Shown in pieces: positions 9,456 to 17,430 of a stretch of 64,000 nucleotides of DNA. Made by a program: the position numbers and the translations under genes. The DNA comes from Mucilaginibacter sp. (GTDB taxonomy: Bacteria > Bacteroidota > Bacteroidia > Sphingobacteriales > Sphingobacteriaceae): NCBI GenBank assembly GCA_025352225.1, contig JANXTT010000043.1, positions 47,739 to 111,738 of the forward strand, read 5' to 3'. Each line of letters begins with the position of its first letter. Position 1 is the stretch's first letter. The notes beneath the pieces were generated by a model. It was not told the origin of the DNA, searched no databases, and saw only the letters and a list, made by a program, of their open reading frames with translations.

Positions 9456-10043
9456 ATGGCTAAGATAAATTATACGCCCAACGCATCACTTTGTGGTGGA
9501 AGTGGACCCGCACCAGCAGTTCCTGGCGCCGCTGCCAGCGTTAAACCCGCTATAGAACTTCATGTTTGCATGGGCCTAAATGCCTGTAAGGGGCATGATC
9601 GTACCGGAACCAATAATTGCGCCGGCACTGGTTATTGTGCTACAGCAGAGCAACATAACTGCAAAACATTAAATAATTGCCGGGGGCAGGGTGGATGCGG
9701 GCTCTATGGGGATGCGCAAGAGCAAATGGTTCCGGGTGCAAACGACTGTGCATGGCAGGGTAGCTGCGCCGTACCCATACAAGCAGAACGTTTTAGTACA
9801 TTAGGCGAAAATAAAGGCAAAAGTACATGGTTGCTGGCGCGTAAATTATTTGAAGAAAGAATGGCAAAAGCGAATAGAAATGTAGGTTCTTCGCCTTTTC
9901 CATGTGGCCCACCTGAAAACTGGCTGACTACAGTGCTAGGCTCATATGATTCATGTGGAAATAGCGGCGACAAGCGTTGTTCATTTGGTTTTAACAATCC
10001 GGATGTAAATGCTAAAGATCTTTGCGACGGAAAAGGGGACTAG
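9456..10043 (+). CDS. Cysteine-rich protein with C-X5-C repeats, candidate MNIO substrate
   Basis: A 195-residue protein with 14 cysteines, at residues 13, 38, 44, 55, 61, 69, 75, 81, 98, 104, 150, 167, 175 and 190. Five pairs have exactly five residues between them (38-44, 55-61, 69-75, 75-81, 98-104), often inside N-x-C-x-G-x-G-x-C. The N-terminus is short and Ala/Pro/Gly-rich with no signal peptide, so it stays in the cytoplasm unless exported in another way. It lies directly before an MNIO (DUF692) oxidase and a DUF2063 partner, the arrangement known for bufferins, methanobactins and ChrA-type peptides, where such enzymes modify Cys residues of a substrate. That it is the substrate is inference. 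It is long for a precursor and could instead bind metal through its cysteines. Confidence 0.75.
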   Translation: MAKINYTPNASLCGGSGPAPAVPGAAASVKPAIELHVCMGLNACKGHDRTGTNNCAGTGYCATAEQHNCKTLNNCRGQGGCGLYGDAQEQMVPGANDCAWQGSCAVPIQAERFSTLGENKGKSTWLLARKLFEERMAKANRNVGSSPFPCGPPENWLTTVLGSYDSCGNSGDKRCSFGFNNPDVNAKDLCDGKGD

Positions 10044-10065
10044 TAGCATAAGCTTAAATAAAACA

Positions 10066-11007
10066 ATGAGTGAAAAGAGGGGTGTATACCAGGATATAAT
10101 TGAAAATTTGCCCAACCCAGGGCTTGGGTTGGGCCTGCGGAGCAAGCACTTTAATTATATCCTTGAACATAAACCTAGTGTGGATTGGTTTGAAGTGATA
10201 TCAGAGAACTTTATGGACTCGGGCGGCAGGCCGCGCCATGTATTAAACCAGTTGGCCGAACAGTATGCTTTAGTAATGCATGGTGTATCGCTTTCTATCG
10301 GCAGTACCGATCTGCTAAATATTACATATCTTACCAAGTTAAAAATGTTGGCGAAAGAAGTAAATCCACTTTGGATCAGTGATCATTTATGCTGGACAGG
10401 GGTGAATAGCCTTAATACACACGATCTGCTGCCAGTAGTGCTTAATGAAGAATCATTAAAACATATCTGTATCCGTATTAACGAAGTGCAGGATTTTTTA
10501 GAACGCCCGGTTGTTTTTGAAAATCCAAGCACTTATCTTACATTCCGCCAATCTACTATTAACGAATGGGATTTTTTACGATACATGACTGAAGAGACCG
10601 GTTGTGGTTTATTGCTTGATGTGAATAACGTGTATGTATCTGGTTTTAATAACGATTTTGATCCAATACATTATATAGAGCAGTTACCGCATAAATCAAT
10701 TGTGCAAATGCATATAGCCGGGCATCAACACTGCGGGAATTATATTATTGATACACACGATAGGAATGTAGTACAGGAAGTTTGGAAGTTATTTACGCTG
10801 GCCTGGCAATTAACAGGTGGGGTTGCCACTTTACTGGAGTGGGACAGCAATATTCCGGATTTTGAGGATTATCATAGCGAACTTTTAAAAGCCAGGAATT
10901 ATATGAGCGCTATTTTCGATCAGCATATAATACCTGAAAAACAGGATTATAAGCACGCGGCTGTATCAAACCCAGTAAATTTTTTAGTAAATGATATTAA
11001 ATGGTAA
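10066..11007 (+). CDS. DUF692 / MNIO family multinuclear non-haem iron oxidase
   Basis: A 313-residue TIM-barrel enzyme of the MbnB/TglH/BufB family. Visible conserved blocks are G-L-G-L-R near the start, W-F-E-V-I-S-E-N, M-H-G-V-S-L-S, I-S-D-H-L, F-E-N-P-S-T-Y, L-L-D-V-N-N-V-Y, H-I-A-G-H and L-L-E-W-D. The His, Asp and Glu in these blocks are the expected ligands of the two or three iron ions. Characterised members oxidise cysteine side chains of ribosomal peptides with a partner protein. I start it at ATG 10066. An in-frame ATG at 10009 would overlap the Cys-rich gene by 35 bases and adds a non-conserved leader. It is followed 37 bases later by its likely partner, a DUF2063 protein. Confidence 0.92.
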   Translation: MSEKRGVYQDIIENLPNPGLGLGLRSKHFNYILEHKPSVDWFEVISENFMDSGGRPRHVLNQLAEQYALVMHGVSLSIGSTDLLNITYLTKLKMLAKEVNPLWISDHLCWTGVNSLNTHDLLPVVLNEESLKHICIRINEVQDFLERPVVFENPSTYLTFRQSTINEWDFLRYMTEETGCGLLLDVNNVYVSGFNNDFDPIHYIEQLPHKSIVQMHIAGHQHCGNYIIDTHDRNVVQEVWKLFTLAWQLTGGVATLLEWDSNIPDFEDYHSELLKARNYMSAIFDQHIIPEKQDYKHAAVSNPVNFLVNDIKW

Positions 11008-11044
11008 ATTGTAAACAGACAAATAATTGTACGGCCAATAAGAA

Positions 11045-11854
11045 ATGGAAAGAGACGGTTTTTCGTTAGGTCAAATACAAAATTGGATGCAATCCATATT
11101 ATTAAAGGATGTAGCAGCAGTAGATAGTATTGCAGCAAATACTACCGTGGACGATATAGTTCATTGTTCGAAACGGTTAAATGCAATTGGGCATCTTGAT
11201 ATTTACCGACATAGTTATATTGCCAGGCTCAGAGCCTGTATGCAAAATCAATTTAGTGCCTTGGCCTATGCATTGGGTAATGATTTGTTTGAGTTGTTTG
11301 CTGATCAATATCTGGCTGCCCATCCTTCTGATAGCTATACATTAAATACACTTGGAGAAAAATTCCCTTCCTTTTTGGAGGAGACGCGGCCTGATGCTAG
11401 TGACGAACAAAAAGAAACTTGGCCAGATTTTATGATAGAGCTCGCGCGTTTTGAATACTCACTCTCAGTTATTTTTGATCAAAATGAAAATGATGATAAT
11501 CATCTATCAGAAGGCATCCCCGATGAAATGCTGAAACTAACTAGTGTATTTCATTTGTTTCATCATCGTTTCCCTATTTGTGATTATTATTTGAACTTTA
11601 GCCAGCAGAACAAGCCCGAACTACCCTTTCCTGAAGAAAGTTTTTGCGTGGTTACACGTTTAAAATATAGGCTGGGGTTGTTTAATATTAAAAAAGCCCA
11701 ATACTATTTTTTGGCAAGTATGCAACAAGGCAAATCTGTTGAAGAAGCCAAGCATGATCTTATCCAACGCTTTAACTTCGACAAGATAGAACTAGATAAT
11801 GTTTGGCTCGAATGGCGGTTGAGTTTTATTGCATCTGGCTTTTTCTGTACCTGA
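11045..11854 (+). CDS. DUF2063 (HvfC/BufC-like) partner of MNIO oxidase
   Basis: A 269-residue protein. Residues about 10-105 match the DUF2063 N-terminal domain: the helix with L-x-x-I-Q-N-W-M-Q, then I-Y-R-H-S-Y-I-A-R-L, L-G-N-D-L-F-E-L, and P-S-D-S-Y-T-L-N-T-L-G with a F-P-S-F-L end. The C-terminal part is predicted mixed alpha/beta and poorly conserved. In bufferin and methanobactin loci the equivalent protein binds the precursor and presents it to the MNIO enzyme. Its position directly after the DUF692 gene fits that role. No metal-ligand motif is evident in the protein itself. Confidence 0.85.
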   Translation: MERDGFSLGQIQNWMQSILLKDVAAVDSIAANTTVDDIVHCSKRLNAIGHLDIYRHSYIARLRACMQNQFSALAYALGNDLFELFADQYLAAHPSDSYTLNTLGEKFPSFLEETRPDASDEQKETWPDFMIELARFEYSLSVIFDQNENDDNHLSEGIPDEMLKLTSVFHLFHHRFPICDYYLNFSQQNKPELPFPEESFCVVTRLKYRLGLFNIKKAQYYFLASMQQGKSVEEAKHDLIQRFNFDKIELDNVWLEWRLSFIASGFFCT

Positions 11855-12358
11855 AGCAATTGAATCTAAATCAACTGAACGCAGGAATCAGTATACGAAA
11901 ATATATTCCGTGTTAAAAATTGTTATCATCATTGTCTATTTATGATTTTTTGATCAAGTTAGTTTATCCTTAAAATTATTTTTTCGCCATTTTGTATCCT
12001 TTTATATTTGTATTTATATATACTGACCCAAAAAAAGCCGCTAGTTAATTTTATTCATTAAATTATTAGCAATTGTTAAAAAAAACATATCTCATTATTA
12101 ATTTAATCGCCTAAATATTTACTTAATGAGGATTATTTCTCAATATATGCATCTTAATTTGGTAAAATATATGATTTATGTCATATTTGCATTAAATAGA
12201 TGGTTATTTAAGTGGTTTGGTAACGAACAACTATTTACAATAAAATGTCTATTAGGTTTGGTTATCTTATTAAATTGTCAAACCTTTATCCTGCAAAACC
12301 GAATGCATTATTAATTGAAAAATGTAACGCGATTTAATATAAGCAGGACTTAAATATT
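11855..12358. other. AT-rich intergenic region upstream of the pentose phosphate operon
   Basis: A 504-base spacer between the DUF2063 gene and the glucokinase gene. It must contain the operon promoter, but I find no confident match to the Bacteroidota consensus and no strong hairpin. A 62-codon frame at 12126-12314 has a composition expected of AT-rich noncoding DNA and is not called as a gene. Confidence 0.5.
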
Positions 12359-13111
12359 ATGAAACAAACATCACAAGGTAATAAAATACTCTCTATTGAT
12401 ATTGGGGGCTCACATATTAAAGCAACTATACTAGATGAGCAAGGTGCTTTGATAATGGATTATCAAAAAATTGTAACCCCAGAAGTTCCTGCACCAAAGC
12501 AACTTATTACCGCTATCCAAACACTCATTAAAGATTTTCCGTCGTACGATAAAGTATCTGTCGGATTTCCGGGTTATGTAAAAAACGGTGTTATTTTTAC
12601 TGCGCCGAATTTAGGTACAGATGCATGGAAAGGTTTTGATTTGGCAAAAAACTTAGAAGCCACACTAGGCAAACCAACAAAAGTAGTTAATGATGCCGAT
12701 ATGCAGGGCCTTGGGGTGGTAGATGGTAAAGGCTTCGAATTGGTTTTAACGCTTGGAACAGGTTTTGGAACAGCATTACTTATGGATGGAGCTTTGTTGC
12801 CACATCTGGAAATGGCACATCATCCTGTAACAAAAAGCAAAACTTATGATATTTTTATTGGCGAAAAGGCATTAGAAAAAGAGGGTGAAAAGGAATGGAA
12901 CGAGCGGCTTAAACATGTGCTAGGTATTTTGAAAACCGTATTTAACTACGATAAATTGTATATAGGAGGCGGAAATTCAAGTAAAATTAATTTTAAATTG
13001 GATGATAATATCCGTGTGGTTTCTAATCGCGACGGTATAAAAGGTGGTTCAAGATTATGGCAATATGATGATCGCCACGATCTGATCACCGCAGTAAGTC
13101 ATAAAGAATAA
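12359..13111 (+). CDS. ppgK: ROK-family glucokinase, probably polyphosphate-type
   Basis: A 250-residue sugar kinase of the ROK/actin-like ATPase fold. The phosphate-1 motif is I-D-I-G-G-S-H-I-K near residues 15-23, followed by V-G-F-P-G-Y near residue 68, the catalytic region V-N-D-A-D-M, the phosphate-2 motif L-G-T-G-F-G-T-A, and the adenosine-type motif I-G-G-G-N. Length and the A-P-N-L segment resemble polyphosphate glucokinases, which phosphorylate glucose with polyphosphate or ATP. As first gene of the pentose phosphate operon (25 bases before tkt), its glucose 6-phosphate would feed Zwf. The phosphate donor cannot be settled from sequence. Confidence 0.82.
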   Translation: MKQTSQGNKILSIDIGGSHIKATILDEQGALIMDYQKIVTPEVPAPKQLITAIQTLIKDFPSYDKVSVGFPGYVKNGVIFTAPNLGTDAWKGFDLAKNLEATLGKPTKVVNDADMQGLGVVDGKGFELVLTLGTGFGTALLMDGALLPHLEMAHHPVTKSKTYDIFIGEKALEKEGEKEWNERLKHVLGILKTVFNYDKLYIGGGNSSKINFKLDDNIRVVSNRDGIKGGSRLWQYDDRHDLITAVSHKE

Positions 13112-13136
13112 AATACATTACGATCATAAAAAACAT

Positions 13137-15146
13137 ATGGATACTACAACAAAGAGCATAGAGCAACAAGGCATTGATACTATTAGGGTATTATCGGCGG
13201 ATGCCGTTCAAAAAGCTAACTCCGGTCATCCCGGTACAGCAATGGCACTTGCACCAATGGCTCACATACTGTGGAAAGAGTTTTTGAATTATAATCCTAA
13301 AAACACACATTGGGCAAACCGCGATAGGTTTATCTTATCTGCCGGGCATGCATGTATGTTGCAGTACAGTATTCTATACCTTACCGGATATGATATTAGT
13401 TTAGACGATATTAAAAACTTCCGCCAGTTAAACAGCAAAACTGCCGGCCATCCTGAATATGGTTTAACGCCCGGTATCGATGTAACAACGGGCCCATTGG
13501 GGGCAGGTTTTGCAAATGGAGTTGGTTTTGCCATTGGTCAGAAATATTTAGCCGCTCAATATAACAAACCTGGTTTTGATCTTTTTAATTACCATGTTTA
13601 TGCTATATGTAGTGATGGTGACATGATGGAAGGTGTTACTTCAGAAGCGGCTTCGTTAGCGGGCCATTTAGAGTTGGGTAATATTATTTATTTGTACGAT
13701 GATAACAAGATATCAATTGAGGGCAGTACTGATATTGCCTTTAACGAAGATGTAAACAAACGCTTTGAGGCTTACGGCTGGCATGTACAAACAGTTGATG
13801 ATGTAAACGATGTTCACGCGTTGCAATTAGCCTTAACCAATGCCAAAGCAGAGAAGCAAAAGCCATCATTGATTCGTGTACGGTCGCTTATCGCGTACGG
13901 CAGCCCAAATAAATCGGGTACAGCAGGTTCACATGGTGCTCCGCTTGGTGCAGATGAAATGAAACTGGTTAAGGAATTTTTTGGATTTGATCCTGAAGAA
14001 TCATTCGTTGTAGCTGAAGAGGTATTGGAGTATTACCATAAAGCCGGAGAAAAAGGCATAGCGACTGAAGACAAATGGAATAAGCTATTTGCAGATTATA
14101 AAGTAAAATTTCCAGAGCTTGCCGCCGAATATGAAACAGCAAGCAGTGGTAAGTTGCCCGAGGGCTGGTTAGATGCATTGCCGGTATTTAAAGGATCTGA
14201 TCCTAAAATGGCAACCCGCCAGGCTTCGGGTAAGGTATTGAATGCCATAGCCGCAAAAATCCCCGGATTGATAGGTGGCGCGGCTGATTTGGCTCCGTCA
14301 ACAGAAACTAATTTAAAAGAATTTGAGTCTTTTACCCCAGAGAATAGGAGTGGGCGCAACTTCCATTTCGGTATTCGCGAACACGCTATGGGGTCAGCTT
14401 TAAATGGTATGGCATTAACGCCCGGAATTATTCCATTTGGGGCAACTTTCCTCATATTTTCTGAATATATGCGTCCGCCGATCCGTTTGGCTGCCATTAT
14501 GAAGATCCGCCCGATATTTGTTTATACACACGATAGCATCGGTTTAGGCGAGGATGGCACAACGCATCAACCTGTTGAACAATTAATTTCATTACGCTCA
14601 ATACCTAATATAACGGTTATCCGCCCCGCTGATGCTAACGAAACAGCTCAGTCATGGAAGGTTGCCCTAGAGCATACAACTGGCCCGGTAGTGTTGGTAT
14701 TCACCCGTCAGGGATTGCCAATTCTTGATCAGGAAAAATATGGTAGTGCTACTAACCTTGTTAAAGGGGCATATGTCTTATCCGATTCAGAAACAACACC
14801 TCAATTGATATTGATAGGTACGGGATCAGAAGTTGATCTGGCAATGAAAGCTCAGGCCAAATTAAAAGAAGAAGGTATCTCCAGTCGCGTTGTAAGCATG
14901 CCATCGTGGGAATTATTTGAAAAACAAGATGCGGCTTATAAAGAAAGTGTATTACCTAAGGCTATCAAAAAACGTTTGGCTATAGAAGCAGGCTCGCCGT
15001 TAGGCTGGCATAAATATGTTACCGACGAAGGCGATATAGTAGCTATGCCTGGCTTTGGAGAATCAGCTCCGGCCGAGGAGCTTAATAAAGTGTTTGGCTT
15101 TACTGTTGACAATGTAGTTGCTAAGGCTAAGGCTCTTTTAGCTTAA
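13137..15146 (+). CDS. tkt: Transketolase
   Basis: A 669-residue thiamine-diphosphate enzyme of normal family length. It has N-S-G-H-P-G-T near residues 28-34, the ThDP/Mg motif starting G-D-G-D-M-M-E-G and ending in the N-K-I-S-I-E-G region, the pyrimidine domain segment with H-D-S-I-G-L-G-E-D-G-T-T-H-Q-P, and a C-terminal transketolase domain with G-S-E-V. It transfers two-carbon units between ketose and aldose phosphates in the non-oxidative pentose phosphate pathway. Twenty bases separate it from rpiB, so the two are cotranscribed. Confidence 0.97.
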   Translation: MDTTTKSIEQQGIDTIRVLSADAVQKANSGHPGTAMALAPMAHILWKEFLNYNPKNTHWANRDRFILSAGHACMLQYSILYLTGYDISLDDIKNFRQLNSKTAGHPEYGLTPGIDVTTGPLGAGFANGVGFAIGQKYLAAQYNKPGFDLFNYHVYAICSDGDMMEGVTSEAASLAGHLELGNIIYLYDDNKISIEGSTDIAFNEDVNKRFEAYGWHVQTVDDVNDVHALQLALTNAKAEKQKPSLIRVRSLIAYGSPNKSGTAGSHGAPLGADEMKLVKEFFGFDPEESFVVAEEVLEYYHKAGEKGIATEDKWNKLFADYKVKFPELAAEYETASSGKLPEGWLDALPVFKGSDPKMATRQASGKVLNAIAAKIPGLIGGAADLAPSTETNLKEFESFTPENRSGRNFHFGIREHAMGSALNGMALTPGIIPFGATFLIFSEYMRPPIRLAAIMKIRPIFVYTHDSIGLGEDGTTHQPVEQLISLRSIPNITVIRPADANETAQSWKVALEHTTGPVVLVFTRQGLPILDQEKYGSATNLVKGAYVLSDSETTPQLILIGTGSEVDLAMKAQAKLKEEGISSRVVSMPSWELFEKQDAAYKESVLPKAIKKRLAIEAGSPLGWHKYVTDEGDIVAMPGFGESAPAEELNKVFGFTVDNVVAKAKALLA

Positions 15147-15166
15147 TAATTATAAACAATACAAAG

Positions 15167-15610
15167 ATGAAGATAGGCATCGCTTCTGATCATGGTGGTT
15201 TTGAGTTGAAAGAGGTCATTCATCCTTTTTTAACTTCGATAGGGCATGAGGTTATTGATTATGGAGCCTATAGTTTAGATAACGCGGATGATTATCCCGA
15301 CTATGTTATTCCGTTGGCACAGGCTTTAGCCGCAGGTGAGTTAGACAGAGGTATAGCCATATGCGGTAGCGGGGTAGGCGCGTCAATTGCGGCCAACAAA
15401 GTAAAGGGAGTGCGGGCGGCATTAATTAACGATCATTTTTCTGCACATCAGGGAGTTGAAGATGATGATATGAATCTGCTTTGCCTAGGTGGGCGAGTAA
15501 CAGGTTTTATGGCTGCCGAAGAATTGATCATTGCGTTTTTAAATGCTAAATTTACAGCGGCCGAAAGACATGTACGCAGGTTGCAAAAGGTACAAAACCT
15601 GGAACAATAA
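15167..15610 (+). CDS. rpiB: Ribose 5-phosphate isomerase B
   Basis: A 147-residue protein of the RpiB/LacA/LacB fold. It has S-D-H-G-G-F-E-L-K at the N-terminus, the active-site Cys in I-C-G-S-G-V-G, and the N-D-H-F-S-A and L-C-L-G-G-R-V blocks. It interconverts ribose 5-phosphate and ribulose 5-phosphate. The Cys base and the pentose phosphate neighbours argue against galactose 6-phosphate isomerase subunits. It lies between tkt and tal with a 30-base gap to tal. Confidence 0.95.
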   Translation: MKIGIASDHGGFELKEVIHPFLTSIGHEVIDYGAYSLDNADDYPDYVIPLAQALAAGELDRGIAICGSGVGASIAANKVKGVRAALINDHFSAHQGVEDDDMNLLCLGGRVTGFMAAEELIIAFLNAKFTAAERHVRRLQKVQNLEQ

Positions 15611-15640
15611 AATTAAACACAACATTAATAAAAAAATACA

Positions 15641-16735
15641 ATGGCAAGTAATAACGTAAAACAGATACACAGTTTTGGACAAAGCATTTGGCTTGATTTT
15701 ATTGATCGTGAGATCATGACCTCTGGTAAACTGCAAAAACTGATTGATGAGGATGGTATAAGAGGTGTAACTTCAAACCCGGCAATATTTGAAAAAGCGA
15801 TAACAAGCAGTTCTGATTATGATAACGACATCAGAACATTAGCCGATGGTGATAAAAGTAATGAAGATATATTTTTCGGTTTAGCTATAACAGATATAAA
15901 AAATGCTGCCGATCTGTTTAAAGGTGTTTATAATGAGGATAAAGGGGTTGATGGTTATGTGAGTTTAGAGGTATCCCCATTTTTGGCTTTGGATACTGAA
16001 GGTACAACCAAACAAGCTTTAGAATTATGGAAACTGGTTGAACGCGAGAACGTGATGATCAAAATTCCAGGTACTAAGCCAGGTTTACCTGCCATTCGCA
16101 CAGCTATAAGCGAAGGTGTTAACATCAATGTAACGCTATTATTTGGTTTAGAACGTTACGAAGCAGTTGCCGAGGCATATATTGCTGGTTTGGAAGATAG
16201 GTTAGCTGCAGGCAAGTCTATAGAAAACATTGCTTCTGTAGCAAGTTTCTTTTTAAGCCGTATTGATGTGGTTGTTGATCCTTTACTGGAAGCGAAAGGT
16301 ATGCCAGAATTACAAGGTGAAGTAGCTATCGCATCAGCTAAAAAAGCTTACGAAATTTATAAAAAAGTGTTTTCTACCGAAAGGTGGAATAAATTAGCAG
16401 CTAAAGGTGCCAAACCACAACGCTTGCTATGGGCAAGTACAGGTAGCAAAAACCCTGCTTTTAAGGATACTAAATACGTTGAAGCGCTTATAGGGCCAAA
16501 TACTGTTGATACTGTTCCTTTAGAAACGATTGACGCCTTCCGTGATCACGGTATTGCTGCAAATGTGTTAGAAGAAGGTTTAGATAAAGCGACTGAAACG
16601 CTAAATAAACTTAAAACAGTTGGTATTGATATCGATGCTATTACTCAGCAGTTAGAAGACGAGGGTATCGAAAAATTCAATAAACCTTTCGAAAAATTAT
16701 TACAGTCAATTGAAGATCAAAAAAGTAAAGTTTAA
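15641..16735 (+). CDS. tal: Transaldolase
   Basis: A 364-residue TIM-barrel aldolase of the longer (mycobacterial/cyanobacterial, TIGR00876-like) transaldolase type. The opening G-Q-S-I-W-L-D and G-V-T-S-N-P-A-I-F-E-K are diagnostic. The Schiff-base Lys is in M-I-K-I-P-G-T, and S-F-F-L-S-R-I-D-V is the phosphate region. It exchanges dihydroxyacetone units between sedoheptulose 7-phosphate and glyceraldehyde 3-phosphate. Only five bases separate it from the next gene, so they are clearly in one operon. Confidence 0.95.
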   Translation: MASNNVKQIHSFGQSIWLDFIDREIMTSGKLQKLIDEDGIRGVTSNPAIFEKAITSSSDYDNDIRTLADGDKSNEDIFFGLAITDIKNAADLFKGVYNEDKGVDGYVSLEVSPFLALDTEGTTKQALELWKLVERENVMIKIPGTKPGLPAIRTAISEGVNINVTLLFGLERYEAVAEAYIAGLEDRLAAGKSIENIASVASFFLSRIDVVVDPLLEAKGMPELQGEVAIASAKKAYEIYKKVFSTERWNKLAAKGAKPQRLLWASTGSKNPAFKDTKYVEALIGPNTVDTVPLETIDAFRDHGIAANVLEEGLDKATETLNKLKTVGIDIDAITQQLEDEGIEKFNKPFEKLLQSIEDQKSKV

Positions 16736-16740
16736 TTGAC

Positions 16741-17364
16741 TTGAAAAATTCGCCTGTAAAAATTCTGTTTTTTGATGTTGGTGGCGTGCTGCTCACTAAC
16801 GGCTGGGGACACGATTCGCGAGAGAGAGCGGCAAAACATTTCGGCCTTAATTATGCTGAGATGGATGTTTTGCACGATTTTATTTTCAACATCTACGAAA
16901 TAGGCAATATCACGCTGGATGAATACCTGGATACGGTTGTATTCAATCATCCGCGTGATTTTACCAAACACGATTTCAAAAAATTCATGTTTGCCGAATC
17001 TGTAGAACTACCCGATATGCTGCAATGGCTTAAGGAGTGGAAAAAAGACTGTGGTTTCCGTATCATATCAGTAAACAATGAAGGCAGGGAACTTAACAAC
17101 TACCGGATAGAAAAATTCAAACTTCATGAGTGCTTTGACGCTTTTGTATCATCGTGCGAGGTTGGTTTGCGTAAACCAGATCCACTTATATTTAAGTTAG
17201 CTGCAGGTATAGCGCAGGCAAGCCCCGAAAACTGTTACCATTTTGACGACCGTTTAATGCTTGTAAATGCTGCTAAAAAAGCAGGTATCAATGGTATTCA
17301 TCATAAAAGCTTTGAAGAAACAAAAAGCATACTCGAAACTTTAAAAAAAGAAACATTTGGTTGA
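16741..17364 (+). CDS. HAD-superfamily phosphatase in the pentose phosphate operon
   Basis: A 207-residue HAD hydrolase. The nucleophile motif is F-F-D-V-G-G-V-L at residues 10-17, though the second Asp of the usual D-x-D is replaced by Gly. Motif II Ser/Asn lies in I-S-V-N-N-E, motif III Lys in R-K-P-D-P, and motif IV in F-D-D-R. The start is TTG at 16741, right after the tal stop; the next in-frame ATG would delete the nucleophile. The D-V-G pattern occurs in epoxide-hydrolase-like and YihX-like HADs. Its place in the operon suggests it removes a sugar-phosphate by-product or feeds a sugar, but the substrate is unknown. Confidence 0.85.
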   Translation: MKNSPVKILFFDVGGVLLTNGWGHDSRERAAKHFGLNYAEMDVLHDFIFNIYEIGNITLDEYLDTVVFNHPRDFTKHDFKKFMFAESVELPDMLQWLKEWKKDCGFRIISVNNEGRELNNYRIEKFKLHECFDAFVSSCEVGLRKPDPLIFKLAAGIAQASPENCYHFDDRLMLVNAAKKAGINGIHHKSFEETKSILETLKKETFG

Positions 17365-17430
17365 TAGTTTCTGGTAATAGCAGAACTTTGATCATTTTAT
17401 AAATACATCTACCATTCAATAATTAAAAAA

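Noticed and set aside
10009..10065. Upstream in-frame start for the MNIO gene
   Set aside because: It would overlap the Cys-rich gene by 35 bases and add a non-conserved 19-residue leader. ATG 10066 fits the usual N-terminus.
12126..12314. 62-codon frame in the spacer before the pentose phosphate operon
   Set aside because: Composition is what AT-rich noncoding DNA gives (Ile, Leu, Phe, Asn, Tyr). There is no start context or family resemblance.
14096..14497. 133-codon minus-strand frame inside transketolase
   Set aside because: Antisense shadow of a highly conserved gene.
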